Source: Aralia elata
Taxonomy: Eukaryota > Streptophyta > Magnoliopsida > Apiales > Araliaceae
Direction: 5' to 3'
Assembly: GCA_034770075.1 (NCBI GenBank)
Contig: JAVJAP010000109.1
Location: 1-64,000 of the forward strand
DNA: 64,000 nt
Made by a program: the position numbers and the translations under genes. Position 1 is the stretch's first letter. The number at the start of each line of letters is the position of its first letter. The notes below the pieces were generated by a model that was not told the DNA's origin, made no database searches, and saw only the letters and a program-made list of their open reading frames with translations. Positions 10,400-20,705 of this stretch are shown here, one piece after another.

Positions 10400-13300
10400 T
10401 GTTAGGTTTGTATATAAAGCGAGTATGCAATCAAATTACATAATTAAAGTGGAAGCGCAATAAAATCAGATTTTAAAATTTTTCATACAAACTATCACCA
10501 TGATCTTTCCTTGTGTTTAATTATCAATTAAACGAAAGAGATAGAGATTAAGAATTATACCCTTGTAGATTTTAGCTTCCTCGGGTACAATTTCAACTCC
10601 AAATTCCTTCGTGTTCTCCTTGAATTCAACGGTGAGATTACTTGCTTTGATCAATGATAGCCACCCAAATGTTTGGCCTCTAGAGGTGATCCACGAAGGA
10701 ATAATACGTACTCAAGAAGATGGGTATTGACAAAACCATAGTTTTTATCTCTATAAAAATTGTAAGTACTCTCCAAACTATTGGAAGTGTGTGTAACCCT
10801 AATCCATAATAAGACTCCTCTTATTTATAGATGTAGGCAACCCTCCTAAACTATTGAGGAATAGGGTTTTATTTTAATTAAACTCCTAATCCAATTAGGA
10901 ATTTATGAGAGTACTTATATTAATTAATTTCCAAACCCTTTTAGGAATTAAATAATGATAATAATAATAGTAATAATAATAATAAGACTCCTTTTATTAT
11001 TTTATATTTAATATTTTTAAAATATTAAATAATAAATATTAAGCTATTTAATTTATTCTATTACCATAGATTAAATTAAATACACTTAATTTATTATTAT
11101 AATTATGTCATTTACTTCTTAAATAAATATTTTTCTTTTGCGGTGTGACCCTTTAGGTTGTGACGCCCCCAAATTCGGGTCTCAAATACCTGGATTTGGT
11201 CATCACGATCCAATACAAACATCCACCTCTAAACAACATACAATAACTAAGTGCGGAATATAATAAACATATGTTGTTCATTCAAAAGGTATTGCTAGTC
11301 CCAAGATTCGATAACCTTAATACAAAAATACAAATATACTCTAATACAATACTTTAGGGTTTAAATAACAATAGAAGTTTCTTAACTATGCCTGGATCAA
11401 ACTACAGACATTAAAAGACTAATACTTCATCTTTTCCTTGCCCTTGTCTTTTCCTGAAGTCTCGGGCTTAACTGCAATAAGGTTCATGATATAGCAAGGG
11501 TGAGCAACTAGTTTGCTCAACAAGTTTAAATAACAGCAAGAAAAGATATATATCATGATGAACGGAATGTAAATAGAGGGATTTAACAATATGAATATCG
11601 GAAGCAAGAATAATAATTGCTTTTAGAAACGAATGCTAGTCAAGTAGACTTTGATCAATAAACGTCCAAGGGAGTCAATAGCTAGTTGACCCTTTGGTTA
11701 CTGGCTCAGAAATAAGTACTCGAGGGGATCAGCCTCTAGCACCCGATGTATATGCATAACATTTAATTTCTGTTCTTTGTATCTTATATTCCGATACGTG
11801 GGGTACTCCCCTATATTTTTAGGGGTGTTCATATAGTCCAAGATTACGCACTATCAAATGGTTTGGATAGCTTTTAAAATCTATACTGCAAATGTCTAGC
11901 CGAACAATGACTAAGACTTAACTATAACAGTTCATCCATAATAGAACTTTAAATAAAATACAATTCAATGTCTGCACGAAAATAATTGCACGATGTGCGA
12001 GTGCCAATAACAACGATGTGGAATAATTGTTAAGTAATTAATCCACTTAGAGCATGCTTGAGGAATTAAAGGTTCAAGCTTAAATATTAACTTGCACTAA
12101 ATAATACAAGAATGATTTCAGGGAACTTGCAACAACGTAAGAAGTTTAAGGTTAGGAACTTGCACAAAGTGAAGTTTCGGAAAAAGGGAACTTGTCCTCA
12201 ATAATACTTGCACAACAATAATATATTTGCACAAGTTAGTAGAAGTCAAGGGAACTTGCACAATATACCACATCCTGCTCGAACGTAAATTGGGTAGGGT
12301 TAAAGGAAACTTGCTTGGTGCGTTTGCTACAATATACTAACACATGCTCCTTAAAATCCTACACAATTAAGTACATATTCGCGTAACAATTAGTCACTTA
12401 TAGACTAGATTTAAAAATGACGTTGCATCATTAAAGTACTTTGATTGCCACTACGACTACCTAGTCGGGGGTCTCGCTCCCTCGAAACCAAACGTAAGTT
12501 GTAACCAGGTTAATCAATTTTCGCCTTAAGACAACACTATTTTGTTTGTCAAATGGTTACCTATTAGTAATCAAGTGATAATCAACTAATTATCCTAATT
12601 TAACATTAATTAAACAATGTCTAATTAGTTATTCACACTTATTATTTATTATTAATCAGAATAATAAATAATTAATCTCACTTCATTTATTATTACTTAA
12701 TATTAATTAAATAATAATTTGCTAATGGTTAATTTTAAAATTGTACGATCCGACCTGAACCGCCCCGATCCGAACCGACCCGGCCAAGAACACGGGGTTG
12801 GCGCTGCAGTGAGAGACCATTAGGGCAAGGTCGACGCTGCGGCGCGAGGTCTGTGTCGTTCTAGCTTAGCACGCGGGCTTGGCGCTGCAGCGTGGGTTTA
12901 AGTAATAAGGTTGGCGCTGCGGCGTCAAGGCCCTTAGGCGCAGCGCTGTGGCGCGACGCTGACGCTGAGGCGCCAAGACCCTTTATCGCATCGCTGCGGC
13001 GTGGCGAACCAGAGTTCGTCTTCTCCGTTTCATTTTCATGGTTTTCTTCGAATTTTAATCCTTAAAAATAATTACCAAGCATGCAAAGTTCAATATTATT
13101 CACATATTGCTATTAATTATGAGTTTTATACACCTAATTTGACGAATTAATTCCAAGCATATAAGTAGAGTATTTCGTATTTATTTGCAACGAAGGTGTA
13201 TTCTAACAGGGAAATGGTTACCTCCTAGACTTAGCTGTCGTTCTTCTCTTCTTTTCATAGTAGACAATAAAATCAGAGACCATCAGTGTGCCAACTACTT

Positions 13301-15017
13301 TCCTTCAGATAGTCTCCCCAACAACAATCACTCTCTATACCAACTTACAGAAGATTTAGCAAATGGGTCTATGAAGGAAACGTTCCAATTTATAGAAAAC
13401 CCAGTGCCCATGCCAAGATTTTGTCCAAATTAGTTATCCATCGGAAACATAAAGAAGACAATGGGCAACGCCGCTAATCACATGGCCATATCTTCAGCCG
13501 CGATCTGCAGCAGCAGAAATCCGGCAAGAAATCCCGCGAGCAAAATCCATACGCGGCTAATACTGTTCATCCCAACTTATTTTAATTCAATTTTTCTTCC
13601 TAATTTGTCGACCACTGTTGGAAATAAAATGGGATACGTCCCATAATTCTTGTCCCAATATCCGTGTGCCATTATTTTGCTACTAGTTAATTAAATAAAT
13701 TGAACTAGTTAATTATTATTTATTTACCAACGGGACTATAAATATTATTAATTGTATTATCCTTATTAATTAATAGGTAATATTAATTAATTTACTATAT
13801 TCAAAATAATTGAATATTTAATACTTAATTATTCATAAATTTCTACATATTAAATAACCTAGGGTAGTCTATTAATTTAATAATTCTATTACTGAGATCC
13901 CTTTAATTAAATATCTATTCCCACACTATATTCAATTAAATTGAATATTTAATTAATCGGCACTTTATCAATTCTTTCAACATTAAAACCGTAGGGTTAG
14001 TTCACTAATTTAATTAAACCATTAGCGCCTCTCCTTAATTAATCCTAACAGTTACGCGAAATCATATAATCACATAACCAATTAAATGCACAAGATTTTA
14101 AATAATCATACGAAACTAACTCATTAAAAATTAAATTTGTATTTAATTAATAATGGAGTTTAAAAATTCACGGTCATTACATAGGTTCTCTATATTAAAC
14201 CGGTTGTGAATAACTCAATTAAAACAATTCTAATATTATTTAAATAAATAAATTAAACTATTTAATTCATTTAAATAAATAATATTTATTCTACAACAAG
14301 GGTAAGCCCCCTCAGCGATCAACGACTTTCTAGATAATATAGATTTCAACATTAATCACAAAAGAACTTTTAAGTGAATAGTTACCGTACAATCCAATCC
14401 TTCTACCATAAAATGTCCCGATTAAATATAAGACATGAAATTACTGTCAAGTCTTATTTTATTTAATTATATATATTTCGATTCTCAAATGCACAACTCT
14501 AATTAATGCAAATTAGAAACTCTTTTCTAATTTTATTATGCCTTGGCCAAGGACTACTGAGTTATCATTTATCGAATAATATAGGACATTCTCATCTTTT
14601 ACTAGATGTGGTAGATTCTTTGTTGATCATTCACCTATCTCTATGTACAACTTATTATACCCAAGCATACCCTTCGATATACCCTAAAGGTCTTAAGGGA
14701 CATGTCAAAGTATAACTTATCATACACAAGATACTAATTTATCCGGATTCACTAATTCCCTTTTTAGTAATCCAACGATTAGGAACGATTTTAGTTTTAA
14801 GCTTTCTAAGAATTTAGATCTCATTAGCATGATCATCATCATGATTCTAAAATCATTACTTAAAACTATGGGTTTATCACATATAAAATAACAACACCAT
14901 GTAGATAAAACAAAATACCTTTAATAAATCAATTCTTTTTATTAATAAAAGAATAAGATTACAAAGTATATGCTACATCATATCAAATATGATTGGCTTA
15001 TGTGCATACTACTTTCA
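10400..15017 (+). mobile_element. Solo Ty1/copia LTR, itself interrupted
   Basis: Starts TGTTAGGTTTGTATATAAAG and ends GGCTTATGTGCATACTACTTTCA, TG...CA. The flanks are CCTTA (10395-10399) and CCCTC (15018-15022), a decayed 5-bp duplication. The host copia integrase reads across the two flanks (NKVP / SKSISKTPYELW), so this is a later insertion that shrank to a solo LTR. Its own sequence is AT-rich and non-coding. It contains the minus-strand gypsy LTR starting at 11159. The open frames at 14506 and 14970 are partly LTR sequence; only the part after 15018 is coding. Confidence 0.75.
11159..13690 (-). mobile_element. Minus-strand gypsy LTR nested in the copia LTR (far edge uncertain)
   Basis: The plus strand starts TGTGACGCCCCCAAATTCGGG, the reverse complement of a chromovirus LTR 3' end (CCCGAATTTGGGGGCGTCACA). 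Further in, the reverse complement shows AGTTGCTCACCCTTGCTATA and GACAAGGGCAAGGAAAAGATG, as in element B LTR 26745-26830, and an AACTTGCA-rich stretch at 12060-12310. It carries a GC island (12745-13010). The other end is not resolved: the copia LTR should resume between about 13640 and 13780. A TAGGT at 11154-11158 recurs at 13774-13778, but the sequence before it lacks the expected terminal dinucleotide. Confidence 0.6.
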
Positions 15018-16287
15018 CCCTCAAAATCCATCTCCAAAACTCCATATGAGTTATGGACAGGGAGAAAATCTAGTCTTAAGCATGTTAAGATTAGGGGTTA
15101 TCTAGCTTATGTGAAAAGGATTCAAAAGGATAAGCTTAGGACAAGATCTGACAAGTGTAGATTTGTGGGACATCCTAAAGTAAGTTTAGGGTACAATTTC
15201 TATAATCCTACTGAGCAAAAGGTGTTTGTTGCAAAATACACTGCCTTCTTGGATAAAGGAGTTTATACCTGAAGGGGCTAGTAAAAGGAAAAATAGATCT
15301 TAAACAAGTTCAAGAATCATAAAGCACTATAAGTCGAACCGAAGAACCTGTAGATAGACCTATTATATCACAACCTAATCATAAATTTGGAAGAGGACCG
15401 AAGATACATGGGAGGTATGTACGCATCATAGAGGATGATGATGAGGTACGTATCATAGAGGATGATGATGTGGTACGCATAATGGAGGATAATGATCCAG
15501 TTACATACGATGAGACTATGAGTAGTAAATACTTAGAGAAATGGCAGATGACCATGAAATCCGAAATGGACTCCTATATGAAAACCAAGTATGGTCTTTG
15601 GTTAACCCTCCTGAAGGCGTAAAGCCTATAGGGTGTATATGAGTCTTTAAGAGAAAGACTGGGACAAATGGCAAGGTGGAGACCTATAAGGCCGGACTTG
15701 TGGCAAAATGTTTCAAACAATGGCAATAAGTTGTCCATTATAAAACATTCTCACCGGCAGCAATGCTTAAGTCCATTTAGATTTTACTTATGATTGTAGC
15801 TTATTATTACGAAATCTAGCAAATAGACGTGGTGACGCCCTTCCTCAGTGGGAAATTTGAGGAAAATGTATATACGATACAACCAGAGGGATTTGTTTCA
15901 AAGGTTAGAGCAAATCGATTATATGAGCTATAACAATCCATTTATGGATTGAAGCAAGCATCTTGAAGATGGGACATCTGTTTTGATGAGACAATCAAAT
16001 GAATTTGATTTTATCATAAAGGAAGATGAACCAAGTATGTACGAAAGGTCAGTGGGAGCGCAGTGACATTCCTAGTACTATATGTTGATATACTACTGAT
16101 AGGGAATGACATACCAATGCTACAATCAGTAAACATAATGTTGTCTAAACATTCCTCCATAGAAGATTTGGAAGAAGCATCCTACATTTTGGGGATAAAG
16201 ATCTATAGAGATAGATCTAAAAGGATGGTTGGCTTGACCCAATGAATGTACATTGATTTGATGTTAAAGGAGGTTAGCACGACAAAC
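15018..16287 (+). pseudogene. Ty1/copia integrase C-terminus and reverse transcriptase, broken
   Basis: Begins SKSISKTPYELWTGRKSSLK (integrase C-terminal part) and continues through FVGHPKVSLGYNFYNPTEQK. Several frames then give the RT start: LVNPPEGVKPIG, then VFKRKTGTNGKVETYKAGL, FLSGKFEENVYTIQPEGFV and SIYGLKQAS. At 16063 comes LVLYVDILLIGNDIPML, where the canonical Y-V-D-D is Y-V-D-I. At least six stops and several frameshifts are present. The frame is cut at 16287 by the LTR of element B; the rest of RT and RNase H are not seen in the window. A 30-bp imperfect duplication (CATAGAGGATGATGATG at about 15427 and 15457) lies in the linker. Confidence 0.8.
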
Positions 16288-16844
16288 TCTAATGACCACA
16301 GATCTTAAGCAAAATTATTGAAGTTAAGAATTTAATTTTTATTATTAATTAAATTCTTTTATGTATTAATTTAAACATTTAAATGATTTGGGTGATTATG
16401 TGTGGCTATATGTTAATTGATTTACTAGTCCATGTGTGTTTAATGGACTAGACTAGTAAATCGTTTAAACAAGCCTAAGCAATTAATTGTGTCTTGGACT
16501 TGTAGATGGTTAATGATGAAGAAGAAATACATATATGAAGTATAATAAGTTATAGTTCCCTACGAATTTATTAATTTTGGACTAGCCCAATTGGTTTATT
16601 GAACAAGCCTAATCTGAAGTAACTAGTGGTGGACTTGTAGTTTGGACTTATAAGTTATTAAATTGGCCCAACCTTGTTAAATAAGGTCGGCCATATGAGG
16701 ATGGTCCAATGGATTTATTCGGTAAGCCCAATTGGATATTGACCCCAAGGATAAGCCGAGTATAGCCTAAGCAGCGGTACACCTATTTGGATTTTTATCG
16801 TGTCATACACTTAATTTACCTAGGCCAATGGCCTATTTACCTAC
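16288..16844 (+). mobile_element. Element B left LTR, first part
   Basis: Starts TCTAATGACCACAGATCTTAA, matching the right LTR start TGTAATGACCGCAGATC at 59379 (TG mutated to TC). It is collinear with 59379-59935 throughout, including phrases like AAATTGGCCCAACCTTGTTA. It stops at GGCCTATTTACCTAC where the Ogre-like element has inserted (TSD CCTAC 16840-16844) and resumes at 24669. Confidence 0.9.
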
Positions 16845-17264
16845 TGTAGACACCCAAATTTTGCACTTCGTATACTAACCCTGACAGGAGGGCAAATTCG
16901 TCAAATGAACCGGCCTGCGAGAGCAAAGGATAAGAAAGTATCAAGATTGCGGTAACCGTGTTTCACGGAAGTCGGGGGGTGCCTAACACTTTCCCCTCAC
17001 TTAAGCAAGCCCCCGAACTTTATGAATCTCGGTTTGCAGACCAATTAATTCGGAGTCACATATGAGCCATTGATTTATAAAAAAAAACCGAAAACTCGGA
17101 TGAGTTGGTACATCCATTTCAAATATACCAACTGGCGACTCTGGTTAATTGGCTCATCATAAAAAACGATCTTTCAAAACCCCGTCGACATTAATGCCGA
17201 CCTTTTCCAAAAAATCATTCAATCAAAAGGCTAAAATTGGAAAAGACAAAAACCGGCATCGACA
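16845..17264 (+). repeat. 5' LTR of the Ogre-like element
   Basis: 420 bp, TGTAGACACCCAAATTTTGC ... AACCGGCATCGACA. It matches the 3' LTR at 24248 except for five transitions and the length of one A run. An internal ACTGGCGACTCTGG at about 17130-17143 resembles the primer binding site just after the LTR. The short frame at 17149 is chance. Confidence 0.95.
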
Positions 17265-17266
17265 GT

Positions 17267-17285
17267 TGGCGACTCTGCTGGGGAC
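17267..17285 (+). other. Primer binding site, Ogre/Tat type (tRNA-Arg-like)
   Basis: TGGCGACTCTGCTGGGGAC, two bases after the LTR end. From memory of the family, this word is the Ogre-lineage priming site complementary to a tRNA-Arg 3' end. The exact tRNA was not checked. Confidence 0.8.
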
Positions 17286-18194
17286 ATTAGAGGGCTTAAG
17301 CCGCGTTCAAGTCTTGATGCTGTCCTATCCTTTAAAATTCATGAATGTGTGTGCGTGCGATATTTTGACCTGTTGTTGTGTGAAAGTGTTTTACCAATGA
17401 ATGAATGGTTGAATGAAATTGCTTTACTTTAAAGTAATCATTGGCATACGGTGAGGACGATGAATATGAATGTATGTTGAGAGTATACCTCCTCTTGAGG
17501 CGAACCCGTCGGTTGCTTATTACTGGACTCGAAGGGGCTGCTCCCCGAAGATGGCTCAGGAAACGCACCACCCAAATCCGCTCCAATCGAAAGGATTCAG
17601 ACGAGTAGATTGCGAAGATTTGGGGACCTTCATGCCGAAAAGCCCGCGAGAGTAACCCTAGGGTAGGTCAGCCTCTGATAAACCTAACGAAAGGGGAGCT
17701 TCTTCATGCCCTTTTATCGTTCAGTCAAATAAATAAATGTCATGTAAATGGCATACAACTGTCATACCGTCATCATTATAATAAATATGTCTTGTATCAT
17801 GTGATTGCATCACCTGCACATATAAAGAGAATACTGACATGGTTTTTGCAGGAGGGCAATCCGTGCCACGTACCAAGGTTTTCTAAAACTTCTAAATACT
17901 ATCCTGTCATCAAACAGTGACCTTGTGTTGCAGGATAAGATTAGAGAACTGTGAGGGCGTGGCATAGCGATCACAAAGAACCCGGAGTAGGGGCATATTC
18001 GACCACCAAAAAAAAAATAGAAGAGAGAATAATAATCATGCATCAGTGTTGACATACATCTGCCAACTTGTAACTGGCACAGTACTAAACTACGGCCCTT
18101 GTTTGTTTTGCGAGATTGCCCCTACAACCCAACTAAGAGGCCATAAAGTCCATACTCCATCCATCCAAATGGCAGAGGCCGATAGCCATGAAAT
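17286..18194 (+). other. Leader/degenerate region of the Ogre-like element
   Basis: No gag or protease motif can be read. Intron-like acceptor sites are present (TTTTTGCAG before GAGGGCAATCC at about 17848; TTGTGTTGCAG at about 17933). Ogre elements are known to have a spliced intron, so these could be relics, but donors were not identified. The stretch 17968-18018 (CGATCACAAAGAACCCGGAG..., then an A run) is repeated at 19037-19085. Confidence 0.5.
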
Positions 18195-18625
18195 TACAGT
18201 TCTGCCACTCCAACAATACGGCCGAATACGAGGGATTCATTCTAGGACTGAGATTAGCCCTGGGAATGGGAATCAAAAAGATGATAGTAGTTGGAGACTC
18301 GAATTGGTCATCCGGCAGGCCATGGGAATATACAACACCAAAGGGCATAAACGGGACCTAGCTACGGGACTGCTGAGATATCTGGAAGCCGAAGAAGCCC
18401 ACAGACAAATGAACGAAGTACATGGTGATGTGTGCGGATCCCATATGAGCAGAACATTTTTGGCAAAGAAAATCATGTGAACGGGTCACTACTGGCTAAC
18501 CATGAAAACTGACTGCGATACGCATGTCAGGAAATGCCATCAATGCCAGGTCCATGCCAATGCGATCCATGCACCTCCTAATAAGCTCCATTGCTTGACC
18601 TCACCGTGGCCAGTTGGACCGTGCA
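18195..18625 (+). pseudogene. RNase H and integrase zinc-finger remnant (Ogre-like)
   Basis: One frame reads NNTAEYEGFILGLRLALGMG and MIVVGDSN (RNase H core with the VxGDS aspartate). After a one-base shift come LVIRQAMGIYNTK, then AHRQMNEVHGDVCGSHMSRT, a stop, and HYWLTMKTDCDTHVRKCHQC with VHANAIHAPPNKLH. This is the H2C2 zinc finger at the integrase N-terminus (H...H...CHQC). The link between RNase H and integrase is shortened by deletion (about 50-100 codons judging from family spacing). The fragment lies upstream of the RT remnant, the reverse of normal pol order. Confidence 0.8.
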
Positions 18626-18815
18626 GTAGGTGATATCCAGGAAGGGGTAAATCCAGGAGTATGGCAGTGAATCCCAGCCAGTAGAAGATCAATGGGTTTT
18701 AAAATTCTGAGTTTTTATTTCAAATCCCTGCACGCTCATGTCATTTTCTCATGTTATCAAAAAAAAAAGATCATATGCTGAAATGTTTTATATATATGAC
18801 AAGCATTTTTGTTTT
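18626..18815 (+). other. Non-coding spacer in the Ogre-like element
   Basis: AT-rich, with an AAAAAAAAAGATC run and a pyrimidine-rich stretch ending TTTATGTCAG at about 18823. The latter could be a relic 3' splice site. No coding similarity is seen. Confidence 0.4.
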
Positions 18816-18823
18816 ATGTCAGG

Positions 18824-19036
18824 TACCCCGATTTGAGGCATTCTAGCCTGACAAGCGATAGGCCAAATTTGAAGGAGGATCACGATTTTGGTATAGAGCT
18901 AGATTTCGATCTGATGGGGATTGAGCAGGACGAGACAGATATCGACAATACGCCTGACGAGATCAAAGGAGGGGTCGAAGATAAACCCAAACCCGACTTA
19001 GACCAAACCATCGCCATCAAACATCAGAACCCCTAA
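18824..19036 (+). pseudogene. Protease-RT linker remnant (Ogre-like)
   Basis: Open frame RYPDLRHSSLTSDRPNLKED followed by an acidic stretch ending in LDQTIAIKHQNP. Acidic linkers of this kind precede reverse transcriptase in Tat/Ogre polyproteins. No catalytic motif is present. It ends at a stop just before the direct repeat at 19037. Confidence 0.45.
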
Positions 19037-19085
19037 CGATCACAAAGAACCCGGAGTAGGGGCAAATTCGACATTAAAAAAAAAG
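19037..19085 (+). repeat. Second copy of a 45-50 bp direct repeat
   Basis: CGATCACAAAGAACCCGGAGTAGGGGCAAATTCGAC plus an A-rich tail, matching 17968-18018 with very few changes. The two copies bracket the out-of-order RNase H/integrase block and suggest how the segment was duplicated or moved. Confidence 0.85.
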
Positions 19086-19097
19086 GAAAAAAAAATA

Positions 19098-19445
19098 GCC
19101 GAGTTGTTGAGCCTGTATGGAGATATGTTTGCTTGGTCCCGTGGCGACGTGATTGGATTGTCCACAGACGTTATAGGACATCGATTGCCCATCAAGGAGG
19201 GTTCCGACCAATTAAGCAAAAGTTGAGAACGTTGAAGCCTGAATGGAGGTTGAAAATAAAGGACAAGATTGTCAAGCGGTTTAAAGCAGGAATCATCACG
19301 GTGTCTATTTACCCTGAATGGCTTTCCAACAGAATCCCAGTACCACAGCCTGGAGGAGAAGTAAGGGGCCGCATCGACTATAGAAATCTGAACGATGCCC
19401 TCAAGGAGGAGATATACGACAAATTCAAGATCAAACATTTTGATT
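19098..19445 (+). pseudogene. Reverse transcriptase N-terminal remnant (Ogre-like)
   Basis: One frame reads ELLSLYGDMFAWSRGDVIGL and STDVIGHRLPI, typical of the segment just before RT. A shift to the next frame gives GFRPIKQKLRTLKPEWRLKI, then KAGIITVSIYPEWLSNRIPV and GRIDYRNLNDA. This is fingers-domain sequence up to the D-Y-R-x-L-N motif. The catalytic palm (FLDGYSG, YxDD) is missing: at about 19445 the text jumps to the integrase C-terminal part. Confidence 0.8.
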
Positions 19446-19830
19446 CAGTCATTTACCGGCCCAAAATGAATGGGGCAGTGGGGGCTGCAAATAAAACACA
19501 AAGACGATCATGCGAAGAGTGTCCGCCAATCATCAGGGATGACCGGATTTATTGTCGCTCACCCTGTTTGCCTATCGAACCTCAGTTCGCACATTTGCAG
19601 GGGCAGCCCTTATGCATCTCCCGGGCATACGACGAGAGGGTACGATCCCAAAAATTCAAAATAAACGATTTAGTCCTCAAAAGGATCGCGCCCTGCCAAG
19701 ACGAGGCTATGGGGAATTTCGCTCTAAATTAAAAGGAGCCGTCACGATAAAAAAATCCTCTCTGGGGGAGCCCTCATCTTACAAGGAATGGACGGGAAGG
19801 CGTTCCCCAGCCCGTTAATTATGACTCTGT
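19446..19830 (+). pseudogene. Integrase C-terminal remnant fused to RT fragment
   Basis: YRPKMNGAVGAANK (the region of the integrase catalytic Glu; Y-R-P-Q-M-N-G-A-V-E-A-A-N is usual, so the Glu position is Gly). In the next frame MSLTLFAYRTSVRTFAGAAL, then RAYDERVRSQKFKINDLVLK and GALILQGMDGKAFPSPVN. These are parts of the integrase tail preceding the arrays. Frameshifts separate the pieces. The joint with RT implies a deletion of palm, RNase H and most of integrase. Confidence 0.75.
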
Positions 19831-19880
19831 GAAACAACTCTGTGATCTAAAAAAAAAAATATCAAAAAAATCAGAAAATT

Positions 19881-20296
19881 AAAGACCCCTGGGAAGGGCT
19901 GATATCCAACCAATTAAAGACCCCTGGGAAGGGCTGGTATCCAAGCAATCAAAGACCCCTAGGAAGGGCTGGTATCCAACCAATCAAAGACCCCTGGGAA
20001 GGGCTGGTATCCAAGCAATCAAAGACCCCTGGGAAGGGCTGGTATCCAAGCAATCAAAGACCCCTGGGAAGGGCTGGTATCCAAGCAATCAAAGACCCCT
20101 GGGAAGGGCTGGTATCCAACCAATCAAAGACCCCTGAGAAGGGCTGGTATCCAACTAACCAACGACACCTGGGAAGGGCTGTTATCCAACCAATCAAAGA
20201 CCCCTGGGAAGGGCTGGTATCCAAACAATCAGTGACCCTGGGAAGGGCTGGTATCCAAACAATCAGTGACCCTGAGAAGGGCTGGTATCCAAACGA
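19881..20296 (+). repeat. Tandem array 1: 35-bp unit (AAAGACCCCTGGGAAGGGCT...)
   Basis: Unit starts at 19881, 19916, 19951, 19986 and so on every 35 bp, about ten full copies. Two shorter ones (33-35 bp, with CAGTGACCCTGGGAAGGG) follow. The core is CCTGGGAAGGGCTGGTATCC. The copies are very similar, implying recent amplification. It lies in the region between pol and the 3' LTR. Confidence 0.95.
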
Positions 20297-20300
20297 GAAG

Positions 20301-20608
20301 TGAACCTGGGAAGGCATCCAAGCAAACCACAACAAGGTGGTGAGCAAACCTGGGAAGGCATCCAAGCAAACCACAACAAGGCGGTGAGCAAACCTGGGAA
20401 GGCATTCAAGCAAACCACAACAAGGTGGTGAGCAAACCTGGGAAGGCATCCAAGCAAACCACAACAAGGTGGTGAGCAAACATGGGAAGACATCCAAGAA
20501 AACCACAACAAGGTGTTGAGTGAACCTGGGAAGGCATCCAAGCAAACCACACCAAGGTGGTGAGCAAACCTGGGAAGGCATCCAAGCAAACCATAACAAG
20601 ATGGTGAG
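20301..20608 (+). repeat. Tandem array 2: 44-bp unit
   Basis: Seven copies exactly 44 bp apart (20301, 20345, 20389, 20433, 20477, 20521, 20565). Each reads ACCTGGGAAGGCATCCAAGC, then AAACCACAACAAGGTGGTGA. The shared CCTGGGAAGG core shows that it derives from the same seed as array 1. Confidence 0.95.
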
Positions 20609-20705
20609 CACCCTGGGAAGGGATGAGATCCAAACAACTAACACCCTGGGAAGGGCTGAGATCCAAACAACCAAATCCCTGGGAAGGGCTGAGATCCAAA
20701 CAATC
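20609..20705 (+). repeat. Tandem array 3: about 33-bp unit
   Basis: Three copies of CCCTGGGAAGGGCTGAGATCC plus AAACAAC linkers (20609, about 20643, about 20675). A transition form between array 1 and array 4. Confidence 0.85.

Noticed and set aside
11154..13778. TAGGT as target duplication of the minus-strand LTR
   Set aside because: The 5-mers match, but the sequence before the right copy (TTAATTAA) is not an LTR terminus and the AT-rich context makes chance matches likely.
17267..17285. tRNA gene remnant
   Set aside because: Matches to tRNA 3' ends here, at 5325, 27071 and 32497 are primer binding sites next to LTR ends. No clover-leaf sequence surrounds them.
17286..18194. Annotated Ogre intron
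   Set aside because: Only acceptor-like sites were seen. No donor could be paired with confidence in the decayed sequence.
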